DNA of 64,000 nt from Euryodendron excelsum (Eukaryota > Streptophyta > Magnoliopsida > Ericales > Pentaphylacaceae), in the NCBI GenBank assembly GCA_033060915.1, contig CM065394.1:35555001-35619000 (forward strand). Reading direction: 5' to 3'. The translations under genes and the position numbers were made by a program. The notes beneath the pieces were generated by a model. The model was not told the origin of the DNA, searched no databases, and was given only the letters and a program-made list of their open reading frames with translations. The stretch's first letter is position 1, and every line of letters begins with the position of its first letter. Shown here piece after piece: positions 1-12,672 of this stretch.

Positions 1-47
1 CAAAGTTTTGAAGAGAAAAGAGTTGTCTTTCACAGAGAAAAGGAATA

Positions 48-3000
48 ATGGCTGACATTGGACTACAAGGGAAGCTTTTGAGGTCAACTGCAGTGTTAGT
101 GATTGCTGTTCTTCTTCTGTTTTTTTCGTTTGTTTCCAGAGAAAGGAGATTGAAACTCGAATTTTCAAGCAAAAAAAACAGAACTACTCAAGAGTTTGAT
201 CCAAATTACTCGACACATGTACTCAATTTCTTATGGCGACAAGTTCAATTGGGTTACCAACATGTTTGGCCGGTAAGTTGAATTTCGTTTGTGGAAAAAC
301 TGTTCTGAGCGATTGAACATATGTGTATTTTAATTTTTCGCGGCTGACTTGCTGTAATTGTCCATTGGGGTGTATAGTGTCCTGCAGAATTGTTTACATT
401 TGTGTACATGTTTGTTGGTACATATATCTTAACTGAGGAGGTAGTCTATTTGTGTTCGTAACTATGGCAACTTATTTGAGGTTGGTGAATGTATTCAGAA
501 TTTGTGATATTGGATTGGCAGGAAATGGAATTTGGCTGGAGAATCGTTGTGGGGACTGTAATTGGGTTCTTTGGAGCTGCATTTGGGAGTGTTGGAGGTG
601 TAGGAGGGGGAGGTATTTTTGTTCCCATGCTTACTCTGATCATTGGGTTTGATGCTAAATCATCAACTGCAATATCAAAATGTAAGTGTTGCAATTTATC
701 TCACTTCAGCTTAGAAATGGTAATATCTATTTTCACCTTCTCATTCCATTCTCCTGGAAGTTACAACCTGAATGTGAATAAGTTTGTTTCTACTTTCTTT
801 GTCTTTCATTCTATAGAGTCATTCCCTTGTTCAACATTACACACCGAAAGATGGGTATATTTCTCTGCTAAATTACCATGCACTCTTCTAGTGAAACACA
901 GAAGCAATCATGTGTGCTTTTGTTTGTTTGGTAGGTATGATCGCAGGTGCAGCGGCTGCAGCTGTTTGCTTCAATCTAAAGCTCAGGCATCCTACGCTTG
1001 ACCTACCTATAATTGACTATGACCTGGCACTTCTTTTTCAGCCAATGTTGGTGCTGGGAATTAGTATTGGAGTTGCTTTTAATGTGATTTTTGCTGAGTG
1101 GATGATTACGGTGTTGCTTATTATTCTATTTTTAGGTAATAACCTTCCAAGTTGCACCTTTGCATGTGTTCTCTTCGTGGACAATTTCCCTGATTGGTCA
1201 CAATCATCTGCAGGCACATCCACTAAGACATTCATCAAGGGTGTTGAAACATGGAAGAAAGAAACTATAATAAAGAAGGTTTTGTTCTCTAGATTCATTT
1301 AGTATATAACGCAATATTCTTTATAATGTAGTAACAATTAAAACTGTCCATCCATATCTTGTCTCACTTATTTCTGATTTTTTAGGAGACTGCTAGACGC
1401 TTGGCATCTCATGGTGAGTTGACTTGGCACATTCCGAAGGATTCATAATGATGCCAATATTAGATAAAATTTTGAATTGAGCCATATCATACTTTGCTTT
1501 CTAATCAGGTAGTGGTGGTGAAGACTTGGAATACAGAGCTGTACCTGGAGGGCCTAACAATGACCCTCAAATGGAATCCAACGAAGCTAAAGTATCAGAA
1601 GTAAATTATATCCATAGGCTTTATATCTGTGACTCGTTGTTCCAGGGCTGACTTCTGTAATGTTGCCAGGTTTCTATTATTGAGAATATTTATTGGAAGG
1701 AACTCAGCATTCTTGTTGCTGTCTGGGCCATTTTCCTTGCCTTACAGATTTCCAAGGTTTCTATTTGTTGTACGCTTATCTTTGTTTGAAAGCTTTAGTT
1801 GTGGATTTTTCTGCATCTGTGTGCATTTATTAGCTAAGTCAATGGAAATCTATGCATGTTTGACACAGAATGAGACAAAAACCTGTTCTGCAGCATATTG
1901 GGTATTGAATCTGTTGCAGGTATATTCTGTGACTTAATAAGAGTTAAAAGTCCTTCAAATGTGAGCATAATTCATGAAGGTGAACATTTTCTTTGCTTTT
2001 GTGTTTTCAGTTCCCTGTGGCTATTGGAGCATCTGCATATGAAGCCATTAGCTTATACACAGGGCGGAGAGTAATAGCTTCCAACGGAGAAACTAGAACA
2101 ACTTGGCGAGTGCACCAGTTGGTTCTTTACTGTTCTTGTGGCATTCTTGCTGGTACAGTTGGTGGGTTGCTAGGTCTTGGAGGAGGATTCATTTTGGGTC
2201 CTCTGTTTCTGGAGCTGGGAATCCCTCCCCAGGTACATTTCAAGCTTCCCAATAAGATGAAGAGATGCACTGTTGTTCATGTTTTACTTTGCATATCAGA
2301 TTTTGTATTCTCAAGCAATCTTTTTCCTTTTTCTTGGTGGTAGCCTTGAGCAAGATGTCATTTGGTGGTTCGAAGAGAGATTTAATTGCTCTAATTTCCT
2401 ATTTCAAATACGCACCTCAAAAAGAACAGAGAAATTTACCTATGAAGTTTATATGCTGTATCTATGAAAAAAAAGTCTATTTTCAAAATTGCTATTGAGC
2501 ACCCTCCTTGTAAAGATGAGGACTGACTAGTTGAGCATGATTATGCAGGTGTCGAGTGCCACCGCTACCTTTGCGATGATGTTCTCCGCATCCATGTCTG
2601 CAGTAGAATACTTCCTTTTAAATCGTTTTCCAGTTCCATATAGTAAGTTTTCTTGCCGAATTTCTAGTTGTACCAGATTAAGCCAAACTCACTTGACCCG
2701 GTGGCAGGAAGATTTGTATATGATTATCTTTTCCAAATAGATTAAAACGCATATAAATAAGGTTTTTGTGATCATTGTAGCTCTCTACTTTGTTGCTGTG
2801 GCTACCATTGCTGCCTTTGTGGGGCAACATGTGGTGAGAAGAATAATCGCGATTCTAGGGAGGGCGTCTTTGATCATTTTTATTCTGGCCTTCACAATCT
2901 TTCTGAGTGCAATCTTTTTAGGCAAGTATAATATATGCTCATGGATGTTACAATTTTGTGGATTGATATTCTACCATAGGAATTTGGATTTATTGTGTTT

Positions 3001-3145
3001 TAGCCTAGAATGATTTTCTTCCTGGCTTTTTCCTTGGCCGTAAGTACTGTTTATTTTTTGAACAGGTGGAGATGGCATCTCAAACATGATTGACATGATC
3101 CAGGACAAGGCGTACATGGGGTTTGATAACCTCTGTGATTATTAA
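48..3145 (+). CDS. TauE/SafE-family membrane permease, copy 1 (12 exons, 481 aa)
   Basis: Exons I can join are 48-272, 522-681, 935-1135, 1214-1278, 1386-1413, 1509-1600, 1670-1756, 1869-1919, 2011-2232, 2549-2642, 2781-2921 and 3066-3145; they give 1446 nt with no internal stop. All introns are GT-AG except intron 11, which starts GC at 2922. The N-terminus is a hydrophobic signal-like segment ([14 protein letters not shown]). Two related membrane halves follow, each with a glycine-rich signature: [13 protein letters not shown] in exon 2 and [15 protein letters not shown] in exon 9. Exon 3 encodes the [20 protein letters not shown] block typical of plant members. Family proteins are multi-pass permeases for sulfite and organosulfonates in bacteria; the plant substrate and compartment are not shown here. 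Exon 1 is 54 nt longer than in copies 2 and 3. The promoter lies outside the window. Confidence 0.9.
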
Positions 3146-3651
3146 GTTGAGATTATAGTGTCCCAACCCCCAATCCTTGCATTTTTTGGAATGGCATTTT
3201 CGAATTGTAATATTCTCCCAAGCATCTAAGATATCCACCGCACACTTTTGGATTGACTTTGTGTACCTTGGATCAATGACAAATTAATGTCACTCTCTAT
3301 GTGAAGATTTATTTTAACTTAAGCTCCATGTTTTGCATTAAATTTTGCGTTACAGCTCATTAATCTGGCGCCAACACGAGTCTTGAGGCTTGAGCAGATG
3401 AATGAAAACCGTGTCACTCTATTTCTCCACAAAAATATGAACGGGACATGTGAGGCAGACATGAATGGGACATGTGGGGCAGACTTGAAGAAGGGGTGGT
3501 TGGTGGCTTCTGTGACTCTTTTCATCGAAGTGTCTTCATTGGGGCTCGAAAATTTAGGCTAGCAATACATGCAAGTACGGTGTACGTTATGAGTGTGGGA
3601 CATGGCTATATAAGTCCGGAGACTGGTAGAAAAAACAAATGGTCAAAGTTA
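3146..3651. other. 3' flank of TauE copy 1, no gene
   Basis: This stretch should contain the 3' UTR and terminator of the preceding gene. I see a short imperfect direct duplication near 3436-3484 (two copies of a GGGACATGTG(A/G)GGCAGAC unit about 24 bp apart). Short open frames here have no recognisable domain. Confidence 0.4.
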
Positions 3652-5342
3652 TGAGAAAAACAGAACTAGCAAACAAGTATTGTTTGTCTAAAAATTACAT
3701 AATTGAGATTAAACAAAAACAGGTTTAAGATTCAATTCAAGTATTCTTTAAGTTGTTCTCTTTAAGTATTACGCCAATTGAAAGAAGATAAATCGTCTCA
3801 GTCGTTATTGTTATAAAATACAAATAGAATGTATATATAAATATAGAAGAGAAACAGAATGCGTGTAATAATAAATCTTTTGTACAAACAACAGTCTTCT
3901 CTATTTTATTCTCTATAACAGTGATCGTGCACCTCTATATATATAACCACATGATTGATGAAATAGAACTCTTGGAAAAACCCCCCACAATCAATTATGA
4001 TAGCTATAAAAGCTCACATATATATAATAAAAGAGATCATTAAATAATTTATAACACCCAACATAATGTTTGTAACAAATAGGTCATGAATATGATTTGA
4101 AGGTTATGTAATTGGCAAAATTTCGTATCAAGTCTTATTTAATGTAATTTGGAGATTTGGGATGTCTATCACAAGCATTTGGAATGATCCTTATTGTTAA
4201 TTCATGTAAGCTCGTGCTAAGAAGAAATTGTATGAAATTTCAAAGTGTGCTACGGAATTTCAACAAGTCTTGATGGATTTCGAGATAAATCGTGGGATGC
4301 GTTAGTGTGCATGGGAAGTCATACTAACCCTTGTAAGACCCCTCATGGGACTTCATAGTGCCTCAAGGGAAGAATCAACATAAGTTGGATGAATTTTGAG
4401 AAGATGGTCTTCTGCCAAATTCAAGTGAATCTGCTTCTAGTAGATTTGTTCTCTTGTAGCTGGTTTTTACCCTTGATACGATTCGAATTTGAAAAGGCTC
4501 ATTAGAAGAAAAGTTGTAGATTTTCAAGTCTTCTTTTCAGAGAATTTGGAATCTCATCAATCTGACATCTAAGTAAAAAGTTATGGATTTCACGAGATCC
4601 TCACAGGATGTCGCGGGATGCCGATGGAAAAAATAGTGAGCATGCAAAATCTAGGATTGAGCTCGGGGGATGCTCGCTAGATCTTGTGGGAGGGAGCTGA
4701 GTGAATTTTGAATTCTTGAAAATCGCATTTCTAGGATTTTTTTTTACCTATTCAAGGCCCAACACACTTCCCTAGACCTGAATCTGAGCCGTCACATTGA
4801 AAATTCCTAGAGAGATGTATTTCTAACCTTCCTAGAAGCTCAGAAATAGATCTTAGCAACAATGTTCTTCAACCCAATTGAAGAAATCAAAAGTCTTGAT
4901 GGAGTTCAAGGCGTGAAATCCATTCTAAGGGGATCTGAACGGTGGTCAAGCACAAAGACGGTGAATCGTGGATACGAGTAAGGTCAAGAAAATCATTAGT
5001 TCATGGAGTTGATAGGTTTTGATTGTAAAGAGTCTTGTAACCGTCTGAACAACAAGATATAGTACATGATCTTTGTCTAGCAAAGGGGACACGTGGTTTT
5101 TCTCCCAGTTAGGGTTTCCACGACAAAAAGGCTTATGTGTTCTTGGTTAAATTGTTTGTTCTCTCTTCTATCTTAGATTGTACAATATTGCTTATAGCCA
5201 TTACACCTTGACCTAATATTGTAGTAATTAGTCTCTTTGACAAAACATAGACAAATGCTAGATTTTTCAATGACAGTAATTGAAATTATAATACTAACTA
5301 TAATATAAAAAGTTTTAAAACTTTTATCACAATATACCAACA
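3652..5342 (-). repeat. Left LTR of the non-coding element (3' LTR if minus)
   Basis: The blocks 3681-4105 and 5262-5342 match 8446-9022 and 9023-9091 closely. This copy keeps about 1.15 kb (4107-5262) missing from the right LTR, but lacks about 200 bp that the right LTR has near its start. The repeat ends AATATACCAACA and is followed by the polypurine complement. Confidence 0.55.
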
Positions 5343-8111
5343 ATCCCCCACAATTTTTAAAACTTGGAAGCATTATAAAATTTTAAATCCCTCCATAATA
5401 TAAATATAACACAAATCATAACAAACTAATATATGAAAATTTAGAAAACCAAAATAAATTAATATATAAAATTTTGTCAAGCATAATACTGTGTAATAAG
5501 TGCAAGTGTCTTCCGAACTTGAACGTCACTTAGTGATAACAATCTTCCTTTAAAGGAATTATAGTGAACTAGGTCTTGAACTAGATCTTTTGAGCCAGAG
5601 TTTGACATGTCACACGCATAGTACTGACTATTAGACGTGTTCGCGGGGTAATGCGATTAATAGCCATGCACTAAATCTTGATTCTCATGAAAGTTACTAG
5701 AGAACAACCCAATTCTCGTCATTATGGCTTCACGACGGCTCTCACTTAGGTACATCCTCCAAGGGCACATGTGACAAATATCCTACGAGAGTATGCCCAC
5801 CTTGGACTCATTTAGGGTTAACACCCTTCCTTAACATTCACATTCCACAACACAATTGCCTTAGAGATGAGCAGGAGAACATCTATATGGTGTTTCCTAA
5901 TATAATGAATGCTGGACATAAGTCACGCTGTATGGATTGTTCCTACCCATTGAACATCCTTCATGGAACCTCTAATCACAGATGTTAAGTTACCTCATTC
6001 GGTGACTCCCTGTGGCTCACTCATCCCCCTCGGTCAAATAAGAATCTAGCCTCATGCACTAATGCATAGCCATTAAGTATCATTTTGGCTTCTCAAGTCA
6101 TATGCCTCAATTTAGTTCTCATTTTCAAGTCTCACTACTCATGCTTTACTTTGGCACTTGCAAAACTTCAAAGCAAAAATCTCCAAACTAATATTAGTAG
6201 CACCACAATACATTATATCACAAAATAAAATATTTGCTCAGATTTTAGTTACGCGACAATGAGACAGCTGTAACTCCCACATTTTGTTGTTATCTAAAGA
6301 GCACATAGGGTAATGAGCTTTTCTGTTCCACAAAAAAAATTCTGAGCGTCATACCTGTGAAAATGCAAAATTCTAAAACACAAAATTGTATTAGTCTCAC
6401 TTGATATCACATAATAAAATATTCGATAAGAGAACTATTACTCGCATAGTGGAAATACAACCCCCACATACAGCTCCTCTCTCACCAAAACTTGGCAAGA
6501 AGCTTGTTTGTCTACCACTTGAGTTTTGAGAACTGTACCTGTGCCAAACTTTGAAAACACAATGGAAAAATCATATGAACCACTGGTGCTCTACAAATTA
6601 ATAGAAAACATAGGCACAATGGAAAACTTTGAATTTTTCATATGCAATCAAACACAATCTTCACATAGCAGATGAAAAGAGACTAAGACAAATAAAATTC
6701 AACTATTAATTACAAGTCCTTGGAAACCAAACTGATGCAGAAAAATTAGTACCATCATCAAATAATACATCTTGCACCACCTTACAAATATTCAAATATT
6801 ATTTCTTCTCTAACAGTCACATCTTACATTAAAATATTATATTACTTAATTTTTTTTTCTAATATTATTATATCACTTAATGGGTATACACCATAACCAG
6901 CTACATCCAAGTAAGTTAGCTCATCATGAGCATTGGCAAAGAAGGTAAGAATTATGACTAACACAGGAACACTTGCAAGAATTATTACCTCTCTCTAGAA
7001 AGATGAATTACTGATATTAAAAGAACTTATATGTGTGCCTTGTTCAAATTCTCACACTAACATGATGATGTTAGTTATATAAAAACACACTAGTGCACAG
7101 TATGTAACGGCCACAACTCATGAAAGCTTAATCAAGTAGTGCACAAAACATTCTATTAAATTCAATAAAATGCTCCTAGCAATTAATATATATTGACCCA
7201 ATTGACCCACAATATTAAAGTTCCAAGCAAAATAACTGAAATAAAACTAGCATATGCAATAACTAAAATCATAGAATATCAGCTAAAGGTTCTCTTTACT
7301 TATGAGACCGTCCATAATCTCATTTAAACACAGGCATGTTGAAAACCATCAGTTTTTACAGTTCAATACCAAACACCTTTTATATTCAAAATATAACATG
7401 AAACAGTTTCCTTTAATCGCGAAAGTAAACACACTAAACAATTCAAGGCATAAGTTACAGATAAAGGAAATACTATCTGTTAGCACTTATTCAATGAAAT
7501 TAATACAAGGCTTTAAAATATTAATTTCTGAATTTAAAAAGACAATTAACTGGCCACACAATGAAAGGAGTTTAAATTCTTTCACATATCCAACGGCCCA
7601 CAATGCACATTCAAATATCAAATAACACTATCCAATAGTCATAATCCGAACCAAAGTCAACCCATCAACCGGCTAAATAGACATGCAACAAAATAATTTA
7701 CCGAAACTGCTTTGAACAGAACTGAGTTTTAATTAAGACACTGAAAACATTGAAACAATTTTCGTTATACATAAACAGAAAACTTTAATTTTTTTTTTAA
7801 CAATAAACTTTAAACCAATACAACACCCATATCAAAATTCCACATCTGACAAAAAAAACCATGCATTTGGGTGAACATAAAACCATCATATACATGCCAT
7901 TGTCGTCAATAAGGAAGCTATGCAGATAACATCCGAAACTTACATGTGATCAAACATACACGACAAAAAGTCTTCGTACAACTAGTGACCAAATAATCTT
8001 ACCAGGATCTCATGCATCTATATGACTAAAACACACCTCCACAGCACTTGAGAAATGCAGACATATCATGCAATTCACAAAAAAAACAAAATTCCTTTGA
8101 TTTCCAAACAT

Positions 8112-8153
<42 letters not shown>

Positions 8154-8419
8154 TTGCAATATTCTCTAATGAAAATCAGTAACTTCTGTTTATTGGAATA
8201 TGTAAGTTTTTTTGCATCTTATGAGAAAATGGAATAAGAAAATTAGTCTCAACCAGACAGCATTCTATAGCTCATGGCAGAAAACCCACATAGCATGTTA
8301 GTTAGTCCCACATGAAAATATCAAACCGAACATCGAAGCAAAATAGATATAACATATTTTTCATGATGACATGCAAGCTGCTATAACATATCAAGACATA
8401 TAGACAATAGCTCAGATTA
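5343..8419. other. Internal non-coding region of the LARD-like element
   Basis: About 3 kb of AT-rich DNA, read on both strands, with no gag, protease, integrase or reverse transcriptase motif. The only notable tract is a (CA)n/(TA)n microsatellite near 8110-8153. No tRNA or host gene was recognised. Confidence 0.5.
8110..8153. repeat. Compound (CA)n(TA)n microsatellite
   Basis: An alternating CA run passes directly into a TA run, about 44 bp in total, inside the non-coding LTR element. Confidence 0.95.
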
Positions 8420-9091
8420 TGTTAATTTAGATAATTACAACAACTTGTTAGTCTAAAAATCACATAATAGAGATTAAACGAAAACAAATCATCATTCATT
8501 AATATATTTAAATGACAATAAAACAAATACATCATATCATACAAAAATATAGATTAAAACAGTCTGGCTTGTGAGATAGTGAGGCACGACAGAATCGCTG
8601 TCTTAAAGTTATTGTGCCTCCCTACGTGAATGTTTTAGCGGACAACAACAACTCTAAGATTCAACTCAAGTTCCTACAAGCCGTTCTCCTTAGGTGTCAT
8701 GCCAACTGGAAGAAGATGAATCATCTGAGCCGTGGTTGCCATAAAATACAAGTAAAAAGTATGTATGAAAATAGAAGAGAAACAAAATACATGTAATGAT
8801 GAACCTTTTATACAAACAATAGTTTTATCTATTTTCTTCTCTGTAATAATGACCGTGCACCTCTATATATATAACCATATGATAGATGAAATAGAACTCT
8901 TGAAAAAACCCCCACAATCAATTATGATAGCTATAAAAGCTCACATAAATATAATAAAAGAGATCATTAAATAATTTGTAACACCTAACATAATGTTTGT
9001 AACAAATAGGTCATGAATATGATAGTAACTGAAATTATAATACTAATTGTAATATGAAATTTTTTGAAACTTTTATCACAATATACCAACA
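8420..9091 (-). repeat. Right LTR of the non-coding element (internally deleted)
   Basis: It matches the left LTR but lacks the central block corresponding to 4107-5262. The junction lies at similar ATGAT/ATGAC words, as expected for a microhomology deletion. It ends ATACCAACA at 9091, 16 bp before the Athila element begins. Confidence 0.55.
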
Positions 9092-9107
9092 AGTACATGT
9101 AATAGCC

Positions 9108-9826
9108 TAAATCGCTCCCAAAAGTGATATGGATTTGAGCTTCCTACAAGAGCACGGGTGTTGCGATTGAAGTAAAATTCCGGCAAGTACCGGTATCGTT
9201 CTCCCAAAAGATCAAACCCAATATAGGCAACACATAAGAGCAAAACAACCAACCAATTGAATCGAATTAGAATGTTACTTAGCGGATTAAAATTAACTAA
9301 AAATAAGACCGAAAATTATTTTAATGGTGAGAGTGTGTTGACTACCAAACTAAACTAATCATACTACGTATTTAAAACACTTCTAACTAAAGCTAAGAAT
9401 AATTAATGGAAAGTTTGGGTACAATTGATATAATCTATTAATTCTGTACAAGTGTCTCAATGGAGGATTTGATTACTTAAATTAAGGAATTACTTCGCGG
9501 ATCCTTGATTCAGAAGATTTAGACCATAAGAACAGGAATTCATACTCAATTTGATGTAAATTTGTGTTCAATTGTTAAGAATCATAGAAGCAAATCATCA
9601 ATTGTGCAATATCTATACCAATTAGGAATTTGTGCATAGAGATTACCAAAAGTGATTATGAATTCAAGTTTTCTATAGATTTACAACACAATTGAGATGA
9701 ATATGAAGAAATCGTGAGATAATTCATTGAAGTGTATATACCTCCATTGAAGACTTTAAATATCCTTGGTAGATCTTTACAATTGCATCCAAGGATGAGT
9801 TTAGCTACTTGATTCTATGAAGTAGA
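9108..9826 (-). repeat. Athila 3' LTR, first part (before the copia insertion)
   Basis: It aligns throughout with 34644-35360 of the other LTR. It is interrupted after CTACTTGATTCTATGAAGTAGA, where the copia element begins. It continues at 21118 after the GTAGA target duplication. Confidence 0.9.
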
Positions 9827-11586
9827 TGTTGAGTCAATGCCTTGATTTTGATGATAACAAAACATGGTTAAATGATCTAATAATTCTACTTAGTGTGCAG
9901 ATGAATTATTAATTAGATCTTGACTTGAAGCTTATCATAATAGAGGATTTATGATGAAAAGCATGATGAAGTGATGTATTCTACAAAAGGTGATATTATA
10001 AGAAGAAAAAGGATTCTCAAGTTGATGAAAATCCTAGATTGAAGATTGATAAGCATGAAAGAATAGCATATTCAACAATGGTGATTTTATAAGGGAATGA
10101 AGATGATGGATATCAAAGAAGAAGAATGAAAATGATCAAAGTCTTGATTTAAAAGATTGAAGACTTTGAGTACTTGAAGATATCTTGCAAGAATGGAAGA
10201 AAAAGATACCAACTCAAAATATGGAAGTTTTCTTAGAAGATGTAAAGATGTCTTGAAGACATGGAAGGAATCACAAGATTTGGAAAGCTTTCTTGAGTTG
10301 TTGAAGTCCATGGAGAAGCCATGTTGATTGAATAAATGAAGATTCTAAGTCATGGAAGCTCTCTTGAAGATATTGAAGAAGACTTGAATCAATGGATGAA
10401 GCTATGATAATGGAAGAGCTCTACAAGTGATGAAAATGAAGAAAACTCACCTTGAATGGATTGAAGATGTTCTTGGAGTCATCTAATCTTGAAGAAGTGT
10501 TTGCAAGCTTTAAAAAGCCTTTTTAGATGATCCTTGAAGAGATTGGAAGCTTTGAAAAAGAATGAAGAAAAGTTGCAAAAATATGGGTTTTTGGAAAAAG
10601 AGTCGACCCCTCAAGCAAGAAGAGTCGACTCATTCGAACAGAGCCTTGGATTTGTGCTGGAAGCTTAAAAGAGTCGACTCCTGGCCAAAAAGAGTCGACT
10701 CATTGCAACAGAGAACAAACAATTCTGCAGACTGCTGAAAAGAGTCGACTCCTGGGACAAAAGAGTCGACTCATTTGGACAGAAACTTGAAAAATCTGCT
10801 GAAATGCAAAAAGAGTCGACTCATTGTGAAAAGAGTCGACTCCTAGACTCTAACGGCTAGTTTTCTGACAGACGGTATGGGCACAAACACAATCAAATCT
10901 TCTCCCATACTTCTCCAACGGCTAGAATCGATCCATACCTATATATATGAGATATATACAGCTTCAAAGAAGAAGGAAGAGCAATCATACCATTCATATC
11001 AAGTGCTTCAAAGCTGAAAATCACATGCACCTAACTGTTACATATTCTTGCTGAGTGTTTAAAGTTATCCATTGAGTTGTATTCATTTGTATACTCACTA
11101 GGAGAGTCACTCTTTATATAATCTTCATTCATTCTTGTTTGGGAGGGTTTGTAACCTTGTAAGTTTAAGTGTTCTTGGGAAAAACACTTGTAAGTTTAAG
11201 AGAAGCTTGGACAAAATCTCTTGGGTTTTGAAAGCTTGGGAAGAAGCTTTTGTAAAGAGTGAGCTGGGCACTCGTGGCACAACCAGCGGCTGTGTAAGGT
11301 GTATTGCATAGTGGAATTCCTTCGAAGGATCGAAGAAGAGAGGACGTAGGCAAGGTTGGCCGAACCTCTATAAATCTGGTGCATATTTCTTCTGCCTCTG
11401 TTTTGCTTACTTGCTCATTATGCATGCTTGCAAATACTTATTTTAATGTACACTTCATTTGCTTGATACATATACTTTGATTATTTGTTTCTAAAATCCA
11501 TAAACGATTTTTTAGTTGAATTTCTTGTTAAAAATTCTATAAAACCCAATTCACCCCCCCTCTTGGGTTGCCTGCTTGGGCCAACA
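9827..11586 (+). repeat. Sirevirus 5' LTR (1760 bp)
   Basis: It runs from TGTTGAGTCAATG to GGGCCAACA and is followed directly by the primer-binding site. Within it, 10600-10842 carries eight GAGTCGAC-centred palindromes. A TATATATGAGATATATA tract at about 10938-10958 is a possible TATA region for transcription of the element. Confidence 0.95.
10600..10842 (+). promoter_or_regulatory. Array of GAGTCGACTC palindromes in the Sirevirus LTR
   Basis: Eight copies of a GAGTCGAC core, seven of them the perfect 10-bp palindrome GAGTCGACTC, are spaced about 15-65 bp apart. Most follow an A-rich run and are followed by CATT or CTGG. The same array is in the 3' LTR (one copy mutated to GAGTTGACTC at about 20288) and upstream of the env-like ORF at 16439-16613. 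Palindromic LTR motifs are a known Sirevirus feature; a regulatory role here is inferred. Confidence 0.6.
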
Positions 11587-11588
11587 AT

Positions 11589-11600
11589 TGGTATCAGAGC
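11589..11600 (+). other. Primer-binding site, initiator-Met tRNA type
   Basis: TGGTATCAGAGC, two bases after the LTR end, is the standard complement of the 3' end of plant initiator methionine tRNA used by copia elements to prime minus-strand DNA synthesis. Confidence 0.95.
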
Positions 11601-11642
11601 TAGTACTCTAGTTTAAAGGCTTAACATCCTTAGAGTTGATCC

Positions 11643-12614
11643 ATGGCAACCATGATTGGAAGCTCTCTAGGTGAGGGTCAATCCACTAATAGACCTCCAA
11701 TGTTTAATGGTACAAACTACAACTATTGGAAGAATAGAATGAGGATTTATATTCAATATGTTGATTATGAGTTATGGATGATTATTGTTAATGGTCCTAA
11801 AACTCCCAGCAAAGTTATTGAAAGAGAAGTTATCCCCAAACCTGAAAATGAATGGGATGAGAATGACATGAAGCTTATGCAATCTAATGCTAAGGCTATG
11901 AATATCTTATATTGTGCATTAGATCCAAATGAGTTCAATAGAATTTCTACCTGTGAATCTGCCAAAGAAATTTGGGACAGACTTGAAGTAACTCATGAAG
12001 GAACAAATCAGGTCAAGGAGTCAAAAATTAACATTCTTGTGCATAACTATGAATTATTTAGAATGAAATCTGATGAGTCTATAACTGAGATGTTCACCAG
12101 ATTTACTGACATTGTAAATGGCTTAAAGTCTCTTGGAAAAGTGTATCCTAACAGTGAACAGGTGAGGAAAATCTTAAGATCACTGCCAAAGACATGGGAA
12201 GCAAAGGTGACAGCCATTCAAGAAGCTAAAGACCTCAACATTCTACCTCTTGAAGAACTTCTTGGCTCTCTTATGACTTATGAGCTAACCCGAAAACAGA
12301 ATGCTCAAGAAGAAGAGGACAAGAAAAAGAAGTCTGTTGCATTCAAGACCACCACATCAGAAAATGAATCTGGAAGTGAAGAAGAAGATGAGGAAGATCT
12401 TGCTCTCATCACAAGAAAATTCAAGAGATTCATGAGAAGAAGGTGGAAGGGAGGAAAGAAGATTGAAGCAAAAGGTGAATCCAACAACAAGGATTCTACC
12501 ATCATATGCTACGAATGCAAAAAGCCAGGACACATGAGAAATGAGTGTCCTCAGCTGAAAAAGAAAGGAAAGAAAGAAAGAGGGAAGAAGGCTCTAGCTG
12601 CAACATGGGAGTGA
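11643..12614 (+). pseudogene. Sirevirus gag (323 aa open part, frameshifted at its end)
   Basis: Capsid-type gag protein that packages element RNA in the cytoplasm. The start MATMIGSSLGEGQ is followed by the copia gag fold (FNGTNYNYWKNRM near residues 22-34). A lysine- and glutamate-rich stretch follows and then a CCHC zinc knuckle, CYECKKPGHMRNEC, near residues 289-302. The frame stops with TGA at 12612-12614, just after AATWE. The sequence downstream continues the expected gag-pol linker in another frame, so one or more bases have been lost near 12610 and the gag-pol fusion is broken. Confidence 0.85.
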
Positions 12615-12672
12615 CAGTGAGGATTCAAGCTTAGATGAATCTGAAACTCATGAAGTAGCCAACCTATGTCTT

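Larger units (their letters stand above)
3652..9091 (-). mobile_element. Non-coding LTR retrotransposon (LARD-like), probably minus strand
   Basis: Long direct repeats at about 3652-5342 and 8420-9091 flank about 3.1 kb of internal DNA without a credible retroelement ORF; the longest frame, 107 aa at 7302-7625, has no domain. Directly right of the left repeat is a pyrimidine run (CCCCCAC), which reads as a polypurine tract on the minus strand. Directly left of the right repeat, GCTCAGATTA resembles the complement of an initiator-Met primer-binding site. Together these suggest minus orientation. The repeats end in CA. The left edges and target duplication are uncertain (AGTTA or AGTAT versus AGTAC). 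It would need proteins from another element to move. Confidence 0.55.

Noticed and set aside
489..1302. Long open frames running through introns of TauE copy 1 (489-1001 and 910-1302)
   Set aside because: They read through clear GT-AG introns; the exon parts are already included in the spliced gene.
5470..6230. Possible tRNA or snRNA genes in the non-coding element internal region
   Set aside because: No cloverleaf or box A/B pattern that I could support by eye.
7302..7625. 107-aa open frame in the non-coding LTR element
   Set aside because: AT-rich composition, no start context or domain, and no similarity to gag or pol that I recognise.
10600..10842. Regularly spaced short repeats considered as a CRISPR-like array
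   Set aside because: Plant DNA, repeat only 10 bp, spacers irregular and repeated between arrays, and the array is inside LTRs.
11165..11425. Minus-strand frames of 62-86 aa in the Sirevirus LTRs (also 20650-20951)
   Set aside because: They lie inside non-coding LTR, differ in frame between the two copies because of a 1-bp indel, and show no domain.
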